Below, one piece after another: positions 31,866-41,900 of a stretch of DNA of 64,000 nt. How positions within the stretch are numbered: position 1 is the first letter of the stretch; the number at the start of each line of letters is the position of its first letter. The stretch covers positions 1-64,000 of the IMG/VR virus record IMGVR_UViG_3300030012_005163, one strand, 5' to 3'. The notes under the pieces were generated by a model. It searched no databases. It worked only from the letters and a program-made list of their open reading frames with translations, and was not told the DNA's origin. The translations under genes and the position numbers were made by a program. The DNA comes from a virus.

Positions 31866-32425
31866 TATACTCTTTTTTTCTTTTTTGTTGGTAGTGGTTT
31901 TAATTTACCACCGAATATTGTATCACCTATTTTGATTTTAATATCTTCAGTTACTAAAGATTTATCTAAATACTCTTCTACAACCTCTTTAACTACATCC
32001 CCTATCTCTTCTCTAACTATTTGTCTAATATCATTAGTTTCATAATTAGATGTGGGTGTTGGTAGTGGTTGTTGTGTGGGAACACTTTCATTTACTAAGT
32101 CTTGTACATCTGATAATTCAAAAGTATGATTAGGAGACTCAGGAATCTCTATTGGGTTATTAACCATTGCATCTAATACTTCTTTAGGCATCTTAGATGT
32201 TTTTAAATTCCTATATTGTCCATTTTGTGGTGCTACTGACCTAGTACTACCCTTAGAATGTCTACTAATGTAATCTTCTGTTAAGTTCGGTATTTCTTTT
32301 TCTTCAGATGAAAAAGAATTACCACCTTGTGTATTTTTAATAGTAGAACCATGATTTTCATCAGTTTTTTGCATTACCGCTTTAGATCTACTTAATATTT
32401 CTGCTAATTTACTTGCGTTACTCAT
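31865..32425 (-). CDS. Unknown protein, disordered with helical C-terminus
   Basis: A 186-aa protein of unknown family. Residues 1-115 are polar and low complexity (Ser, Asn, Pro). Residues 130-155 (DIRQIVREEIGDVVKEVVEE) form an amphipathic helix, and the C-terminus is strongly basic (LPTKKKKRV). It is the last gene of the five-gene minus-strand unit 34319 to 31865. A linker or DNA-contacting internal virion protein is possible. Confidence 0.6.
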   Translation of the reverse strand: MSNASKLAEILSRSKAVMQKTDENHGSTIKNTQGGNSFSSEEKEIPNLTEDYISRHSKGSTRSVAPQNGQYRNLKTSKMPKEVLDAMVNNPIEIPESPNHTFELSDVQDLVNESVPTQQPLPTPTSNYETNDIRQIVREEIGDVVKEVVEEYLDKSLVTEDIKIKIGDTIFGGKLKPLPTKKKKRV

Positions 32426-32427
32426 AA

Positions 32428-32796
32428 TTATTCAAATTTTGTTATATAATATATGTTTGTCATATCTTTATCTCCTGTTGGGTTAAATAGTGGTTTAGCT
32501 TCATTAAACGTACCACCTAATGTTCTCATATTTTGCATTCTATCAGTCCTAAATAATTTCCAACCTGGTTGTATAGTTTTTGTGTCACCACCTACTTGAT
32601 ACACCCTTATTACTTCGTTTCCCGCTTTAGATACTCCATAACAATATATTTGTACCCATCTTTTTCCTTTTCCACCTGGATCTTCTTCATCATCATAGTT
32701 TAACTCAATAATTCTACGTTTACGCATAGCATTCATTATGTCACCCTTAGCGGCAACTTCTAATATAAGACTTTCTGCTAAATTGTAAAGTTTCAT
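32428..32796 (-). CDS. WYL-like domain protein with possible capsid-targeting leader
   Basis: A 122-aa protein. Residues 25-105 (RKRRIIELNYDDEEDPGGKG, then RVYQVGGDTKT and GWKLFRTDRMQNM) resemble the WYL domain, a ligand-sensing fold normally in transcription regulators, but no HTH is present. The N-terminus (MKLYNLAESLILE then VAAKG) looks like a T4 capsid-targeting leader (MKTYQEFIAEA type) with a cleavage site after LILE. If so, it would be packaged into the head and injected with DNA. Both readings are inferences. Confidence 0.6.
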   Translation of the reverse strand: MKLYNLAESLILEVAAKGDIMNAMRKRRIIELNYDDEEDPGGKGKRWVQIYCYGVSKAGNEVIRVYQVGGDTKTIQPGWKLFRTDRMQNMRTLGGTFNEAKPLFNPTGDKDMTNIYYITKFE

Positions 32797-32802
32797 TATG
32801 AT

Positions 32803-33117
32803 TTAAGTAGCTTTAAATTGATTTTTATTACCATCTGTTGATGGTGTCTCATATGGTTTTTCTGCACTATACTTATTTTTTGCAATATTTGCAATTCTAC
32901 CAGAACCTGGTTCGTTAGATGAACCTATTTCATCACTTAATGAACCACCATTATATGTATCTAAAAAATTGCCTGTACCTTTACCTTTATTATCCCCATC
33001 TGATTTAGCATTAGGGTGTTTAGCGCCATATTGGTTTCCTTCACCATTCTGATAAGTATTTTTGATTATATTGTCTGTTCTGAATTGTTTACCTAATTCT
33101 TCTAATTTACTCGCCAT
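32803..33117 (-). CDS. Unknown disordered small protein
   Basis: A 104-aa protein rich in Gly, Asn, Lys and Ser throughout, with no predicted core (NGEGNQYGAKHPNAK, DTYNGGSLSDEIGSS). Only residues 1-20 look helical. It is tightly spaced between its neighbours (6 and 4 bases). Such proteins in structural operons are often flexible linkers or internal proteins; the function is unknown. Confidence 0.55.
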   Translation of the reverse strand: MASKLEELGKQFRTDNIIKNTYQNGEGNQYGAKHPNAKSDGDNKGKGTGNFLDTYNGGSLSDEIGSSNEPGSGRIANIAKNKYSAEKPYETPSTDGNKNQFKAT

Positions 33118-33121
33118 TTTT

Positions 33122-33658
33122 TTATTTTTTATAATTATACGTTATTAATTTCTTTATTTTTTTTACTTCTTCGTAAACTGGTTTACCTCTAGATATTTGT
33201 CCACTAATGTCTTTATGTATTTTAGGTAAATTTATTTTTAAAGTTTCTCTATTAACTTTATTAACATCTTTGTTATGAGATTTAATGAATTGGTTAGATA
33301 ATCCTGTTTCCATTTTTATCTTTTTAGGTGCTTTAATTGCGGCAGTTTCTCTATTTAATGTAGAGTCTACCCAATTATGCATTGTTTTTCCACCATTTAA
33401 TCTATATTCCATATCATCCGTACTACCTTCAAATGTATCAAACCAATTTTTAATTCTTTTCATTTGTGAGTATTCTATTAGATTGTTATTTAATATTCCT
33501 TTAGCTCTTTTATATCCCTCACTTGTTTTACCATTTTTATTTAATGCTTCATATCTTTTTACTGCAGAATTAATTGCATTGGTTACATATTCAGGACATG
33601 ACCAATATTTGCCACGTAATTCACTATTACCACCTTTATTCTCCTTCCTGTTCGCCAT
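33122..33658 (-). CDS. Unknown basic protein
   Basis: A basic 178-aa helical protein. A central stretch (residues 50-85: YKRAKGILNNNLIEYSQMKR) and the C-terminus (EEVKKIKKLITYNYKK) are Lys-rich and could bind nucleic acid. It overlaps the upstream 227-aa gene by 23 bases, indicating coupled translation. No family recognised. Confidence 0.6.
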   Translation of the reverse strand: MANRKENKGGNSELRGKYWSCPEYVTNAINSAVKRYEALNKNGKTSEGYKRAKGILNNNLIEYSQMKRIKNWFDTFEGSTDDMEYRLNGGKTMHNWVDSTLNRETAAIKAPKKIKMETGLSNQFIKSHNKDVNKVNRETLKINLPKIHKDISGQISRGKPVYEEVKKIKKLITYNYKK

Positions 33659-34319
33659 ATTTAATTTTATCCCCTAAAATTTCTTTATGTTTTTCACTAA
33701 TTAAATCTATTTTTACATTTTTAATTAAATGATTTAATAAAATTGCCAATTCTTCACCATTTAATTCTTCTTTTTCAACTAGACTTAATAAATGATTTAA
33801 CTTGTGAATAACCATAGGTTTTTCAAAAGTTTTTTTTAATTCACTTATATCTGCAATTTCTATTTCATCCCCAACTAAATCTTGTTCGTTAGTTTTTTTT
33901 ACCATTCCACTATCTGTCTTTTTCGATAAAAACATCTCATCGACTAATCCTTTCATTTTATTTTCTTCTAAAAAATCATAATTAAATTCAATATCATGAA
34001 ATGCTTCCAAATCTTGTATTGCTTCTGGTGAAATATTTTCTTCTATTTTCTCTTCTTCATTAACAACATAACTATAATTTATACCATAATAAGGACCACC
34101 ATATATAAAGTAAGCTTCAGGACCCTGTGTTGCTGCCCTAGCAAAATCATCACTAGTCTTTTTAGATTTAATAACCGAAGGAGTTGCCCTATAATTATCA
34201 TCTTTGTTAATTAATGAACCATCGATGTCAACTAACTCATTAACTTCTTCTTCGTCAATGACATTTTTCTTTTCATTAATATATTTATGAATATCGGACT
34301 TTTTATATGTTTTATTCAT
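33636..34319 (-). CDS. Unknown acidic protein, first gene of minus-strand unit
   Basis: A 227-aa acidic protein without a recognised family. A Tyr/Gly segment (PEAYFIYGGPYYGINYSYV at residues 69-87) lies between acidic regions, and residues 165-215 are helical (LNHLLSLVEKEELNGEELA). A late-type motif on the minus strand is 14 bases upstream of the ATG, so the unit 34319 to 31865 is probably late and structural. Its promoter region is shared back to back with the first fibre gene. Confidence 0.6.
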   Translation of the reverse strand: MNKTYKKSDIHKYINEKKNVIDEEEVNELVDIDGSLINKDDNYRATPSVIKSKKTSDDFARAATQGPEAYFIYGGPYYGINYSYVVNEEEKIEENISPEAIQDLEAFHDIEFNYDFLEENKMKGLVDEMFLSKKTDSGMVKKTNEQDLVGDEIEIADISELKKTFEKPMVIHKLNHLLSLVEKEELNGEELAILLNHLIKNVKIDLISEKHKEILGDKIKYGEQEGE

Positions 34320-34332
34320 GTTTAAAGTTTTT

Positions 34333-34346
34333 TATATAAATATAAC
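34333..34346 (-). promoter_or_regulatory. Late-type promoter motif, minus strand of divergent pair
   Basis: The minus strand reads GTTATATTTATATA, 14 bases before the 34319 start. It faces away from the plus-strand motif at 34355. Confidence 0.55.
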
Positions 34347-34354
34347 AGAAAACT

Positions 34355-34372
34355 AAATATTTATTAATAAAG
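34355..34372 (+). promoter_or_regulatory. Late-type promoter motif, plus strand of divergent pair
   Basis: AAATATTTATTAATAAAG lies 9 bases before the first fibre gene. With the minus-strand motif at 34333 it forms a compact divergent late promoter. Confidence 0.6.
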
Positions 34373-34380
34373 ATAAAAAT

Positions 34381-36063
34381 ATGTCGGATTGTGAAAAGAA
34401 ATTTATAACTCAAGTAGACTTAGCGAGACAAGCAAATATCATAACAGGTAATACTGCCTGTTTTGATGGTAAAATACAGGCAGGTATACCATTTAGTGAA
34501 TACCCAACTGGTATCGATTTGAGTACGGTTACATTATTAAACCCAACAGATGGGGATGTACAAACGGCAGTTTTAAGTGGTAATAACATTACTACCTTAT
34601 TTGACGTTTCTAATCCTGCATCACCAAGTTTTATTCCGTCTATGTTTACTGGTACTTCACAAGAAGGTATACCCTATAGTTCTTTAACTTGGACAAATCC
34701 ACTTTATTCTGCTAGTACTAGCGGATTGACATTACCTATAACTATTGGGTATACGGGTGAAACAACTATTGGTCCTTATTGGGATATTACTATTTCAGGA
34801 ATGAATGGGACACACCCTATAGCTTTAGAATATAGTGGTTATAGTATTCAGTATGCATTTTATGATTTATTTGGTGATATAAGTGGGAGTACTTTTCCAC
34901 CTCCACCTTTTTCTGCCACCGTATACACCTCAATGACTGGTTTAGTAACGGCAACTTATTTAGCATATTCCGCAGCGTCTTTAGATTATACCGGACCTTT
35001 AGATTACTTAAGGAGTAAAGAAGATGCAACTATAGATAATAAATTAACTACTAAACAAATAAGAGTTACGGAAGGTGCGTCTTTAGGTACTATAGGTTAT
35101 GTGTTAACACAAGCAGAAAGTGACGGTACTGCAATATGGGCACCAGCATCTGGTGGGACATCAGGTTTAACTAATATATTTGTAACCGGTGGTACTTTAA
35201 CTGGGGACGAGTTAACATTAACAAGAAATGATGATGTAGAAATAGATATTGATTTAAGTGGGTTATCGGGTGGTACTATACCTAATTATGTAAATAGTGC
35301 TTCAACTACTTCTACAGTTGGTGGTATTACGGTAGGTAGTTCATTTCCTGCACCTGGTAAAACAATGCAAGAAATGTGGGACTTACTATTATATCCATAC
35401 CAACCACCAGCATTTACCAGTTTTAATCAAGGAGGACTTTTATCAGAATATGAATTAGGGCAAACAATATCGATTGGTGCACAAACTTTTACATGGGGTA
35501 CTAGTAATAGTGGTAACGTTGCAGATGGAATTCTAGGTAGTATTGAAATAAAAGAAGCAGATCCTGTAACTACGATAGCTAATTCATTAACTAATGATGG
35601 GACAGAAAGTATTATATTAACTAACGCAATGGGGCAAAATACTATTGGTTCTAAATTACTCTATACTATATTTGGTGAAAACACTATTGGTGGTACATTT
35701 AGTAGAACTTTATCTAGAACTTGGAAAGTTCAATGGTATTATGGTAAAAACGCTAATACTTCTATTACTTCAGGGCAAATGACGGCATTAGCAGGAAATG
35801 ATTTAGTAACTGGCGTTGTTAATGCATACGTAACACAACCAGCTACTGGTGGTGCGGAATATATGTATTGGTGTATTCCTGATATATTAGCACAACCTAC
35901 TGATATTAGAGATTCGGTTGCAGGATGTTTTGGAACTAACATACCTTATACCACATTATCTGATATACCAATAACAAACGCATTTGGTGTGGCAGTAAAC
36001 TATAAGATATATAGATCTGTTAATCCAACTAGTGCAGCATTTAACACATGGTTATGTAGTTAA
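34381..36063 (+). CDS. Fibre-region structural protein 1
   Basis: A 560-aa Thr/Ser/Gly-rich beta protein, first of the fibre cluster. Residues 255-300 contain TNIFVTGGTLTGDELTLTRN and DVEIDIDLSGLSGG, the same strand-turn module repeated many times in the 38934 and 53158 genes. The N-terminal 110 residues are unique and may attach it to the baseplate or to another fibre. The C-terminal 200 residues look like a separate beta domain. A late-type motif lies directly upstream. Confidence 0.72.
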   Translation: MSDCEKKFITQVDLARQANIITGNTACFDGKIQAGIPFSEYPTGIDLSTVTLLNPTDGDVQTAVLSGNNITTLFDVSNPASPSFIPSMFTGTSQEGIPYSSLTWTNPLYSASTSGLTLPITIGYTGETTIGPYWDITISGMNGTHPIALEYSGYSIQYAFYDLFGDISGSTFPPPPFSATVYTSMTGLVTATYLAYSAASLDYTGPLDYLRSKEDATIDNKLTTKQIRVTEGASLGTIGYVLTQAESDGTAIWAPASGGTSGLTNIFVTGGTLTGDELTLTRNDDVEIDIDLSGLSGGTIPNYVNSASTTSTVGGITVGSSFPAPGKTMQEMWDLLLYPYQPPAFTSFNQGGLLSEYELGQTISIGAQTFTWGTSNSGNVADGILGSIEIKEADPVTTIANSLTNDGTESIILTNAMGQNTIGSKLLYTIFGENTIGGTFSRTLSRTWKVQWYYGKNANTSITSGQMTALAGNDLVTGVVNAYVTQPATGGAEYMYWCIPDILAQPTDIRDSVAGCFGTNIPYTTLSDIPITNAFGVAVNYKIYRSVNPTSAAFNTWLCS

Positions 36064-36090
36064 TAAAAATATGAATAAAATTAATTAAAT

Positions 36091-38082
36091 ATGGCAGATT
36101 ACGGACCATTAGGTGGAGTTAAAATAGCGGGATTTATTTCGCCAGGTGATACTACAGATACTTATGCAGTTATTGATACCCAGTTAGGTATCGATGGATT
36201 AAGAAACTATAGTGGTAATACTAATGACGTTTTAACTGGTACTACCGTACCTTTACCGAGAAGAAGACCTGGTATGATTGTAGGTACGGAAAGTGGTGCA
36301 AGATATTTTAAATTAAAAGATAAAGACCCTTACGATTTTGACTTAACGGATTGGGATGAAATATTTTTTAGTGGTGGTGGATCAGGTTCCGCAATTACTG
36401 GTGGTACATATAGTGCAGGTACTTTAATATTAACCAATGGGACTGGAGGTACAATAACTGTCACCGGTTTCTCTTCAGATAATATTTACGTAACTGGAGG
36501 TACTGTGAGTACAGATGGTTTATTATTTTTAAATTGGAATAATGGTGGTACTGCTAACCCTATTGATTTATCAGATTTAATTTTTACTGGAAACACATCA
36601 GGAAATTGTATTACACAATTATTTGTTAAAAAGATTAGTGGGTGTACGGGAGAAGATTTACGTATAGGAGTCCAACCAGGACAAGATATATATTTTGATT
36701 CTACAGGTTCTACTACATCACCTTCATTATATATAAATCCAAAAGGACAAATTGGTGTTGGTACTAACACACCTTTTAGTTGGGCAACTAATGACGGTAC
36801 AGGTATAGAAGTTCATAATGATAGTACTAATGATCAGATACCATTAGCATTTACTGAATTAGGAACAAGAAGATTTTTCTTTGAGACTGATTTTGCCAAT
36901 ACTTCTAATCCAGTTCATATAAAAGGTAGTAGTAGTACTAATTTAATGACTTTTAATACTTCATCCTCTTCTGCGAGAGTTGGGGTAGGTACTACTGTAC
37001 CAGATGGAACATTTCAAATTGCTAAAGCAGGTTCAATTGCAAACCAAACTAAATATCCTGATGAGACTAATATAGTAATTAATAATACAAGTAATGGGTT
37101 TAGTGGTTCAACAGGTCCAAATAGTGCTGCATTTAGATTCGATCATGGAAGTGGTGAGGATCCCGGTGGTTTAATTATATCTAAAAGACTACCTGTATGG
37201 GATAGTGGGGAAAAAAGTACTACGTTAGAAATTTGGAATGCTTCAGGAGAAACATTATTTAAACGTATTGAAATTCAACCCGATGGTCATACCACAATAA
37301 GTGGTGATACATTTATTGGGGGTAATTTAAGAATATTAAATATTGGTAGTGGTACACCTATCGGTAATTTAGGTGTGGATATTAATGGTAATGTTGTTAC
37401 AGGTACAACTGGAGGTGGTGCTACGGGCACAACAGTTACCGCCTATACCTATAGTAATAATAATTTCACAATTAAACAAAGTGGTGGAGAACCTGACTTA
37501 ACTGCAAATATTAGTGTGGTAACAGGATTAACTGTTAATGGTGGTTTTAATGTTAATGGAGAATCTATTTTTAGTGGTGATAGTACAGATGTAGTAAAAA
37601 TATTTGGATCAGGCAATACCTCACCTTTATTTAGTGTAGAGGGTTCGGTTGGGGAATTATTCACAATCACAGATAGTTTAACTGGACAATTATTTGGTGT
37701 AAATAACGTATCAGGATTACCTATTTTAGAAGTCTATGACGACAATACTATATTGATGGGTAGTAATTTATCTCCTTCGTTAAACACAACTATTAAACAA
37801 ACTATTAATAGTGGTCAATCTACATTATATAGTATACCTATTAGTGCATATACAGGAGCATTTTTTGAATATACTGCCAAAAACACTGCGGGTGTTAGAG
37901 CAGGATCTATAATGTCAGTATTTAGTGGTAGTTCTGTAGAATTTAATGAAACAACAACAAATGATATTGGTAGTACAACCAATTTAACATTTGATATGAG
38001 TGTGACGGGTACGTCAGCAAATTTATTAGTATCTGCAACTACAAATAATTGGGAAATAAAAACAATAATAAGAAGTATCTAA
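36091..38082 (+). CDS. Fibre-region structural protein 2
   Basis: A 663-aa beta-rich protein. It carries modules shared with the 38934 gene: the Cys pair module CITQLFVKKISGC (DNA 36607-36645), QIGVGTNTPFSW-type IGVGTxxP turns, and GTPIGNLGVDINGNVVTGTT near residue 425. The C-terminal part (from residue 455) has ITGLTV-type repeats and ends in a compact strand-rich domain. It probably forms a trimeric shaft or knob. It ends 1 base before the LamG-like gene. Confidence 0.72.
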   Translation: MADYGPLGGVKIAGFISPGDTTDTYAVIDTQLGIDGLRNYSGNTNDVLTGTTVPLPRRRPGMIVGTESGARYFKLKDKDPYDFDLTDWDEIFFSGGGSGSAITGGTYSAGTLILTNGTGGTITVTGFSSDNIYVTGGTVSTDGLLFLNWNNGGTANPIDLSDLIFTGNTSGNCITQLFVKKISGCTGEDLRIGVQPGQDIYFDSTGSTTSPSLYINPKGQIGVGTNTPFSWATNDGTGIEVHNDSTNDQIPLAFTELGTRRFFFETDFANTSNPVHIKGSSSTNLMTFNTSSSSARVGVGTTVPDGTFQIAKAGSIANQTKYPDETNIVINNTSNGFSGSTGPNSAAFRFDHGSGEDPGGLIISKRLPVWDSGEKSTTLEIWNASGETLFKRIEIQPDGHTTISGDTFIGGNLRILNIGSGTPIGNLGVDINGNVVTGTTGGGATGTTVTAYTYSNNNFTIKQSGGEPDLTANISVVTGLTVNGGFNVNGESIFSGDSTDVVKIFGSGNTSPLFSVEGSVGELFTITDSLTGQLFGVNNVSGLPILEVYDDNTILMGSNLSPSLNTTIKQTINSGQSTLYSIPISAYTGAFFEYTAKNTAGVRAGSIMSVFSGSSVEFNETTTNDIGSTTNLTFDMSVTGTSANLLVSATTNNWEIKTIIRSI

Positions 38083-38083
38083 A

Positions 38084-38863
38084 ATGGCGTATTTTTATTC
38101 ACCTAAAATAGTGACTGATAATTTGGTGTTTTATATGGATGCACAAAACCCAAATTCCTACAATATAAATCAAGGTAAAGGATATAATTTAGTTAATCCT
38201 GAATTGAATACTTCTTTTACCCATTTAGACTTTGCCATTGATACGGATGCTGGTCCACCACCACCTGACCCATCTACAGTAACCGAAATTCCTATTGCCA
38301 TAGATGGGTATATAAAATCTTTTGAGTTTGATGGTAGTGATTATTATTTTAAAGGTGTAGGTACACCTATGGAAAATATACCTTCTGAATTAACTTATAC
38401 CGCTTGGATTAATCATGATAGAAGTGGTTCTGAAGGTTCTACATTATTTTTACCAGGTGCTGGAGGAAATGTAAATAGAACATGGCTATATATTTATAGC
38501 GATAATATTAATATGACTCTTAGTGATGGTACAGGACAGGCAGGATCAACATATACGGCATATACTTCCACTAACTATCCTAACCCTTTTAATTATGTAG
38601 TGACTACTGCTTCCGATAATGGGGATGGCTCTAGTACTATTAAAATATATGTTAATGGGAAAATAGTAAAAACAGAAACAAATGTGGGAGTAGTCTCAGG
38701 TAGGCCATCTGGACCAAACGAACCAGATGTTGCTAGAGGAGCTAGTTCTGGTGGGCAAAGATTTAGTGGGAAAATTGCATCAACCTCAATTTATACTAAA
38801 TGTCTTAGTGCAGATGAAGTCAAAAGAAACTTCGAAGCAATGAGAGGTAGATTTGGTCTTTAG
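38084..38863 (+). CDS. LamG / concanavalin A-like lectin protein
   Basis: A 259-aa single-domain beta-sandwich of the laminin-G/concanavalin A kind. It has the usual order: VTDNLVFYMDAQNPNSYN at the N-terminus, LTYTAWINHD in the middle, STIKIYVNGKIVKTE, and FSGKIASTSIYTKCLSADEV before the final helix (KRNFEAMRGRFG). Such domains bind sugars, so a receptor-binding or virion-decorating role is likely. Its position between two large fibre genes supports that. Confidence 0.85.
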   Translation: MAYFYSPKIVTDNLVFYMDAQNPNSYNINQGKGYNLVNPELNTSFTHLDFAIDTDAGPPPPDPSTVTEIPIAIDGYIKSFEFDGSDYYFKGVGTPMENIPSELTYTAWINHDRSGSEGSTLFLPGAGGNVNRTWLYIYSDNINMTLSDGTGQAGSTYTAYTSTNYPNPFNYVVTTASDNGDGSSTIKIYVNGKIVKTETNVGVVSGRPSGPNEPDVARGASSGGQRFSGKIASTSIYTKCLSADEVKRNFEAMRGRFGL

Positions 38864-38876
38864 TTTTATTAAGTTC

Positions 38877-38899
38877 TATATATTTATATATAAATAATA
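38877..38899 (+). promoter_or_regulatory. Late-type promoter motif and purine-rich leader before giant fibre
   Basis: TATATATTTATATATAAATA carries the motif in both orientations. A purine tract GGAAAGGGAAAG lies at about 38913-38924, one of the few Shine-Dalgarno-like sequences in the window, 10 bases before the ATG. Confidence 0.6.
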
Positions 38900-38933
38900 A
38901 CATTTAATAACTGGAAAGGGAAAGTATTAAATA

Positions 38934-41900
38934 ATGGCAAACGAATTTATAATAAAAAACGGGTTTGTCTCTAAGGGTAACTCCATTGTTGAGGGTATTC
39001 TTTCAGGACAAACATTTAATCTTATTAACACACCTGTTAATAATAACTCAGCAACAGAAATTTTAGTAAGAAATTCTACCACAGGTGTAGTAGAATATAG
39101 AGATTCTTCTACTTTAAGTGGTGGTGGTGGTCAAACCATTACAGGATATACATACGATGAAACTACTAATAAATTTAGTATAGATTTAAGTGGTGGTACT
39201 TCTTTTGATACCACTATTAGTGTAGTAAGTGGTTTAACTGTAACTAATGATTTAATAGTTAGTGGTAATACAGGAATAGGAACTGATACACCAACAGAAA
39301 AGTTACATATAAAATCCACTACAAATGCTAAAATTAAAATAGAGGCAGACATAAATGACGTAGACGATACCGATACTGCGGATATTTTACTATCACAAGA
39401 TGGAGGTATATCAACCTCTAATATTGGTATGTCACCTGATTCGATAAACGATTTAGTTATAGGGGTTAACTCAACTACTAATCCCAGTATTAAGTTTGCG
39501 ACAAGAAATGATGGCACTACTTTTAGTACTACTGCAGATACCAAAATGACTTTAAGTAATGATGGTAAATTAGGTATTGGGACAATTCCAACAGAAAAAC
39601 TTGACGTTGATGGCAAGGTTAGAATTAGAGATGGTGCAGTTAATGGGTATGTGTTAACTTCTGATGCCAATGGTGTAGGTACATGGTTACCAACTAGTGG
39701 TACAAATACTTTTGTAACAGGTGCAACATTAAATGGTACTGATTTAGAAATTGATAGGAATGATGGACAATCTCAAATTACTGTAGATTTAAGTTCATTA
39801 GCGGTAGATAATAATGTTTTTGTTGATAGTGGAAATGCAAATGCAGCCACACGACAATTAACATTCACAAATACTACTGGTGGTACATTTAATGTCACCA
39901 ATGCTGCAGCATTATTTAGTGACAACGATATTAATGTTACAGGTGGTACATACAGTCCTAATACAGGATGTGTTACATTTAAGACAAACAGTGGAGATAC
40001 GTTTGACATATGTGGGTTTGTTACAGGATTAACTAATACTTTTGTATCTGGTGGTACATATGATAGTAGTACATCAGAATTAACATTTACAAATACAACG
40101 GGTGGAACTTTTAATGTTGATTTATCATCATTAAGTGGTGGTACACTTTGGCAAACTGAAAATGGTGGTTTAAAAAGTTACACACCAACTACAGGCTCAA
40201 TTAACGGAACTTCAACGGGATCTTTAATTGCTGGTGGATTTAGTACTAATGAAATTTTTTCATCACCGGGTTCTACTATATTAAATGGTAGTAGTAATGT
40301 AATTAGTGGTTCGACAACTTCGGCACTATTATCTACTCAAAACAGTTCGATTAAAAGTAATCCTTCTGCAGTTTCAGATATTTCACATGCAACAATTGTT
40401 GGTGGATTGAGCAATACTATAGAAGACACTACTGCACAACCATCAGAAAGAGCAACTATAGTAGGTGGTTCTTCTAATATTATTAATGGTGGTTTAGATA
40501 GTGCAATTATAGGTGGATCCGACAATACTATAGTAGAAGTTGATTCAGGTATATATACATCAACACAATCAGTTATTTCAGGAGGTAGTAGTTCTGCTAT
40601 AATAGGAGGTAGGAATCATCTATTATCTGGAAATAATTCAATAATTTTAGGTGGTAATGGTATTACTGGTACTAGTGATAACACTGTCTATGTACCTAAT
40701 TTAAACATTGGTACTGTTGGTGGTGGTGCACCTTTAATAAATTTAGGTTTAGATTCCAATGGTAATATTGTTACCGGATCAACTAGTGGCGGTGGTACAA
40801 TGTCATTCACAGTAGAGGGTGATAATGGTACACCATTCACTATAAGTTCTGGAGATACACTAGAATTTGTAGGTTTTCCTGGTATAGATGTAGGAGTGGC
40901 GGATCCTGAAGTTCGAATCGCATTAGACTACTCAGGTGCCGACTCATTTATTTTAGCAGCAACTAACGGAACAGGTATAACAGTAGATGGTGCAAATGAT
41001 AAATTAGTTATATATGATAATGATACGGCAACAGTAAAATATATTAATGCTAACCAACTTCCTTCTAGTGGTGCGGCTAGTACCCCAATAACCGGATATT
41101 CTTATAATCCCACTAGTAATACTTTTACTATCGGTTTAAGTGGTGGAACTTCTTTTGATTCACAAATTTTAGAAGTTAGTGGTATTACTGTTAATGGTGA
41201 TATAACTCTTTCTCAAATACCAACATTAAACAATAGTGAAACTGCAATATTAGTAAGAAATAATAGTACTGGTGAAGTGGAATATAGAGAAGCATCAACC
41301 TTAACCGGAAGTACAGATACTAATACATTTGTAACGGGTGGAACACTTTCCACTGATTCATTATTAACATTAGGTTATAATAACGGTGGATTTGCTAGTT
41401 CTATTGATTTAAGTACTTTAATGGATGGTGGTGACACTATTACTGGTTTTACGTATGATAAAACCAACAATACTTTTAGTATTGGGGTAAGTGGTAAAAC
41501 TTCTTTTGATTCACAAATTTTAAAAGTTAGTGGTATTACTGTTGAAAATTCTATGGAATTAGGCGAATATATTAGGCATAGTGGTGATACTAACACTTAT
41601 TTTGGATTTAACGGAACTGATAGTATTGTCGCCTTTACCAATGCAAGTAGAAAATTAAGAATTGGTACAAATGCAGTTGATTTAGAATATAATGGTAGTA
41701 CAAAACTATCCACTATTTCAGATGGTGTATTTGTGGATGGTAATTTAGGGGTTGGTACAGATAACCCATTAGAAAATTTAGATGTAAGAGGAGATGTTCT
41801 TATATCTAACCCATCTAATAATAGTGTATTAACATTAAGTGGTACTGCCTTAAATGACTCAATTATTGATTTTGATAATAATGGTGTATCAACACCTTTT

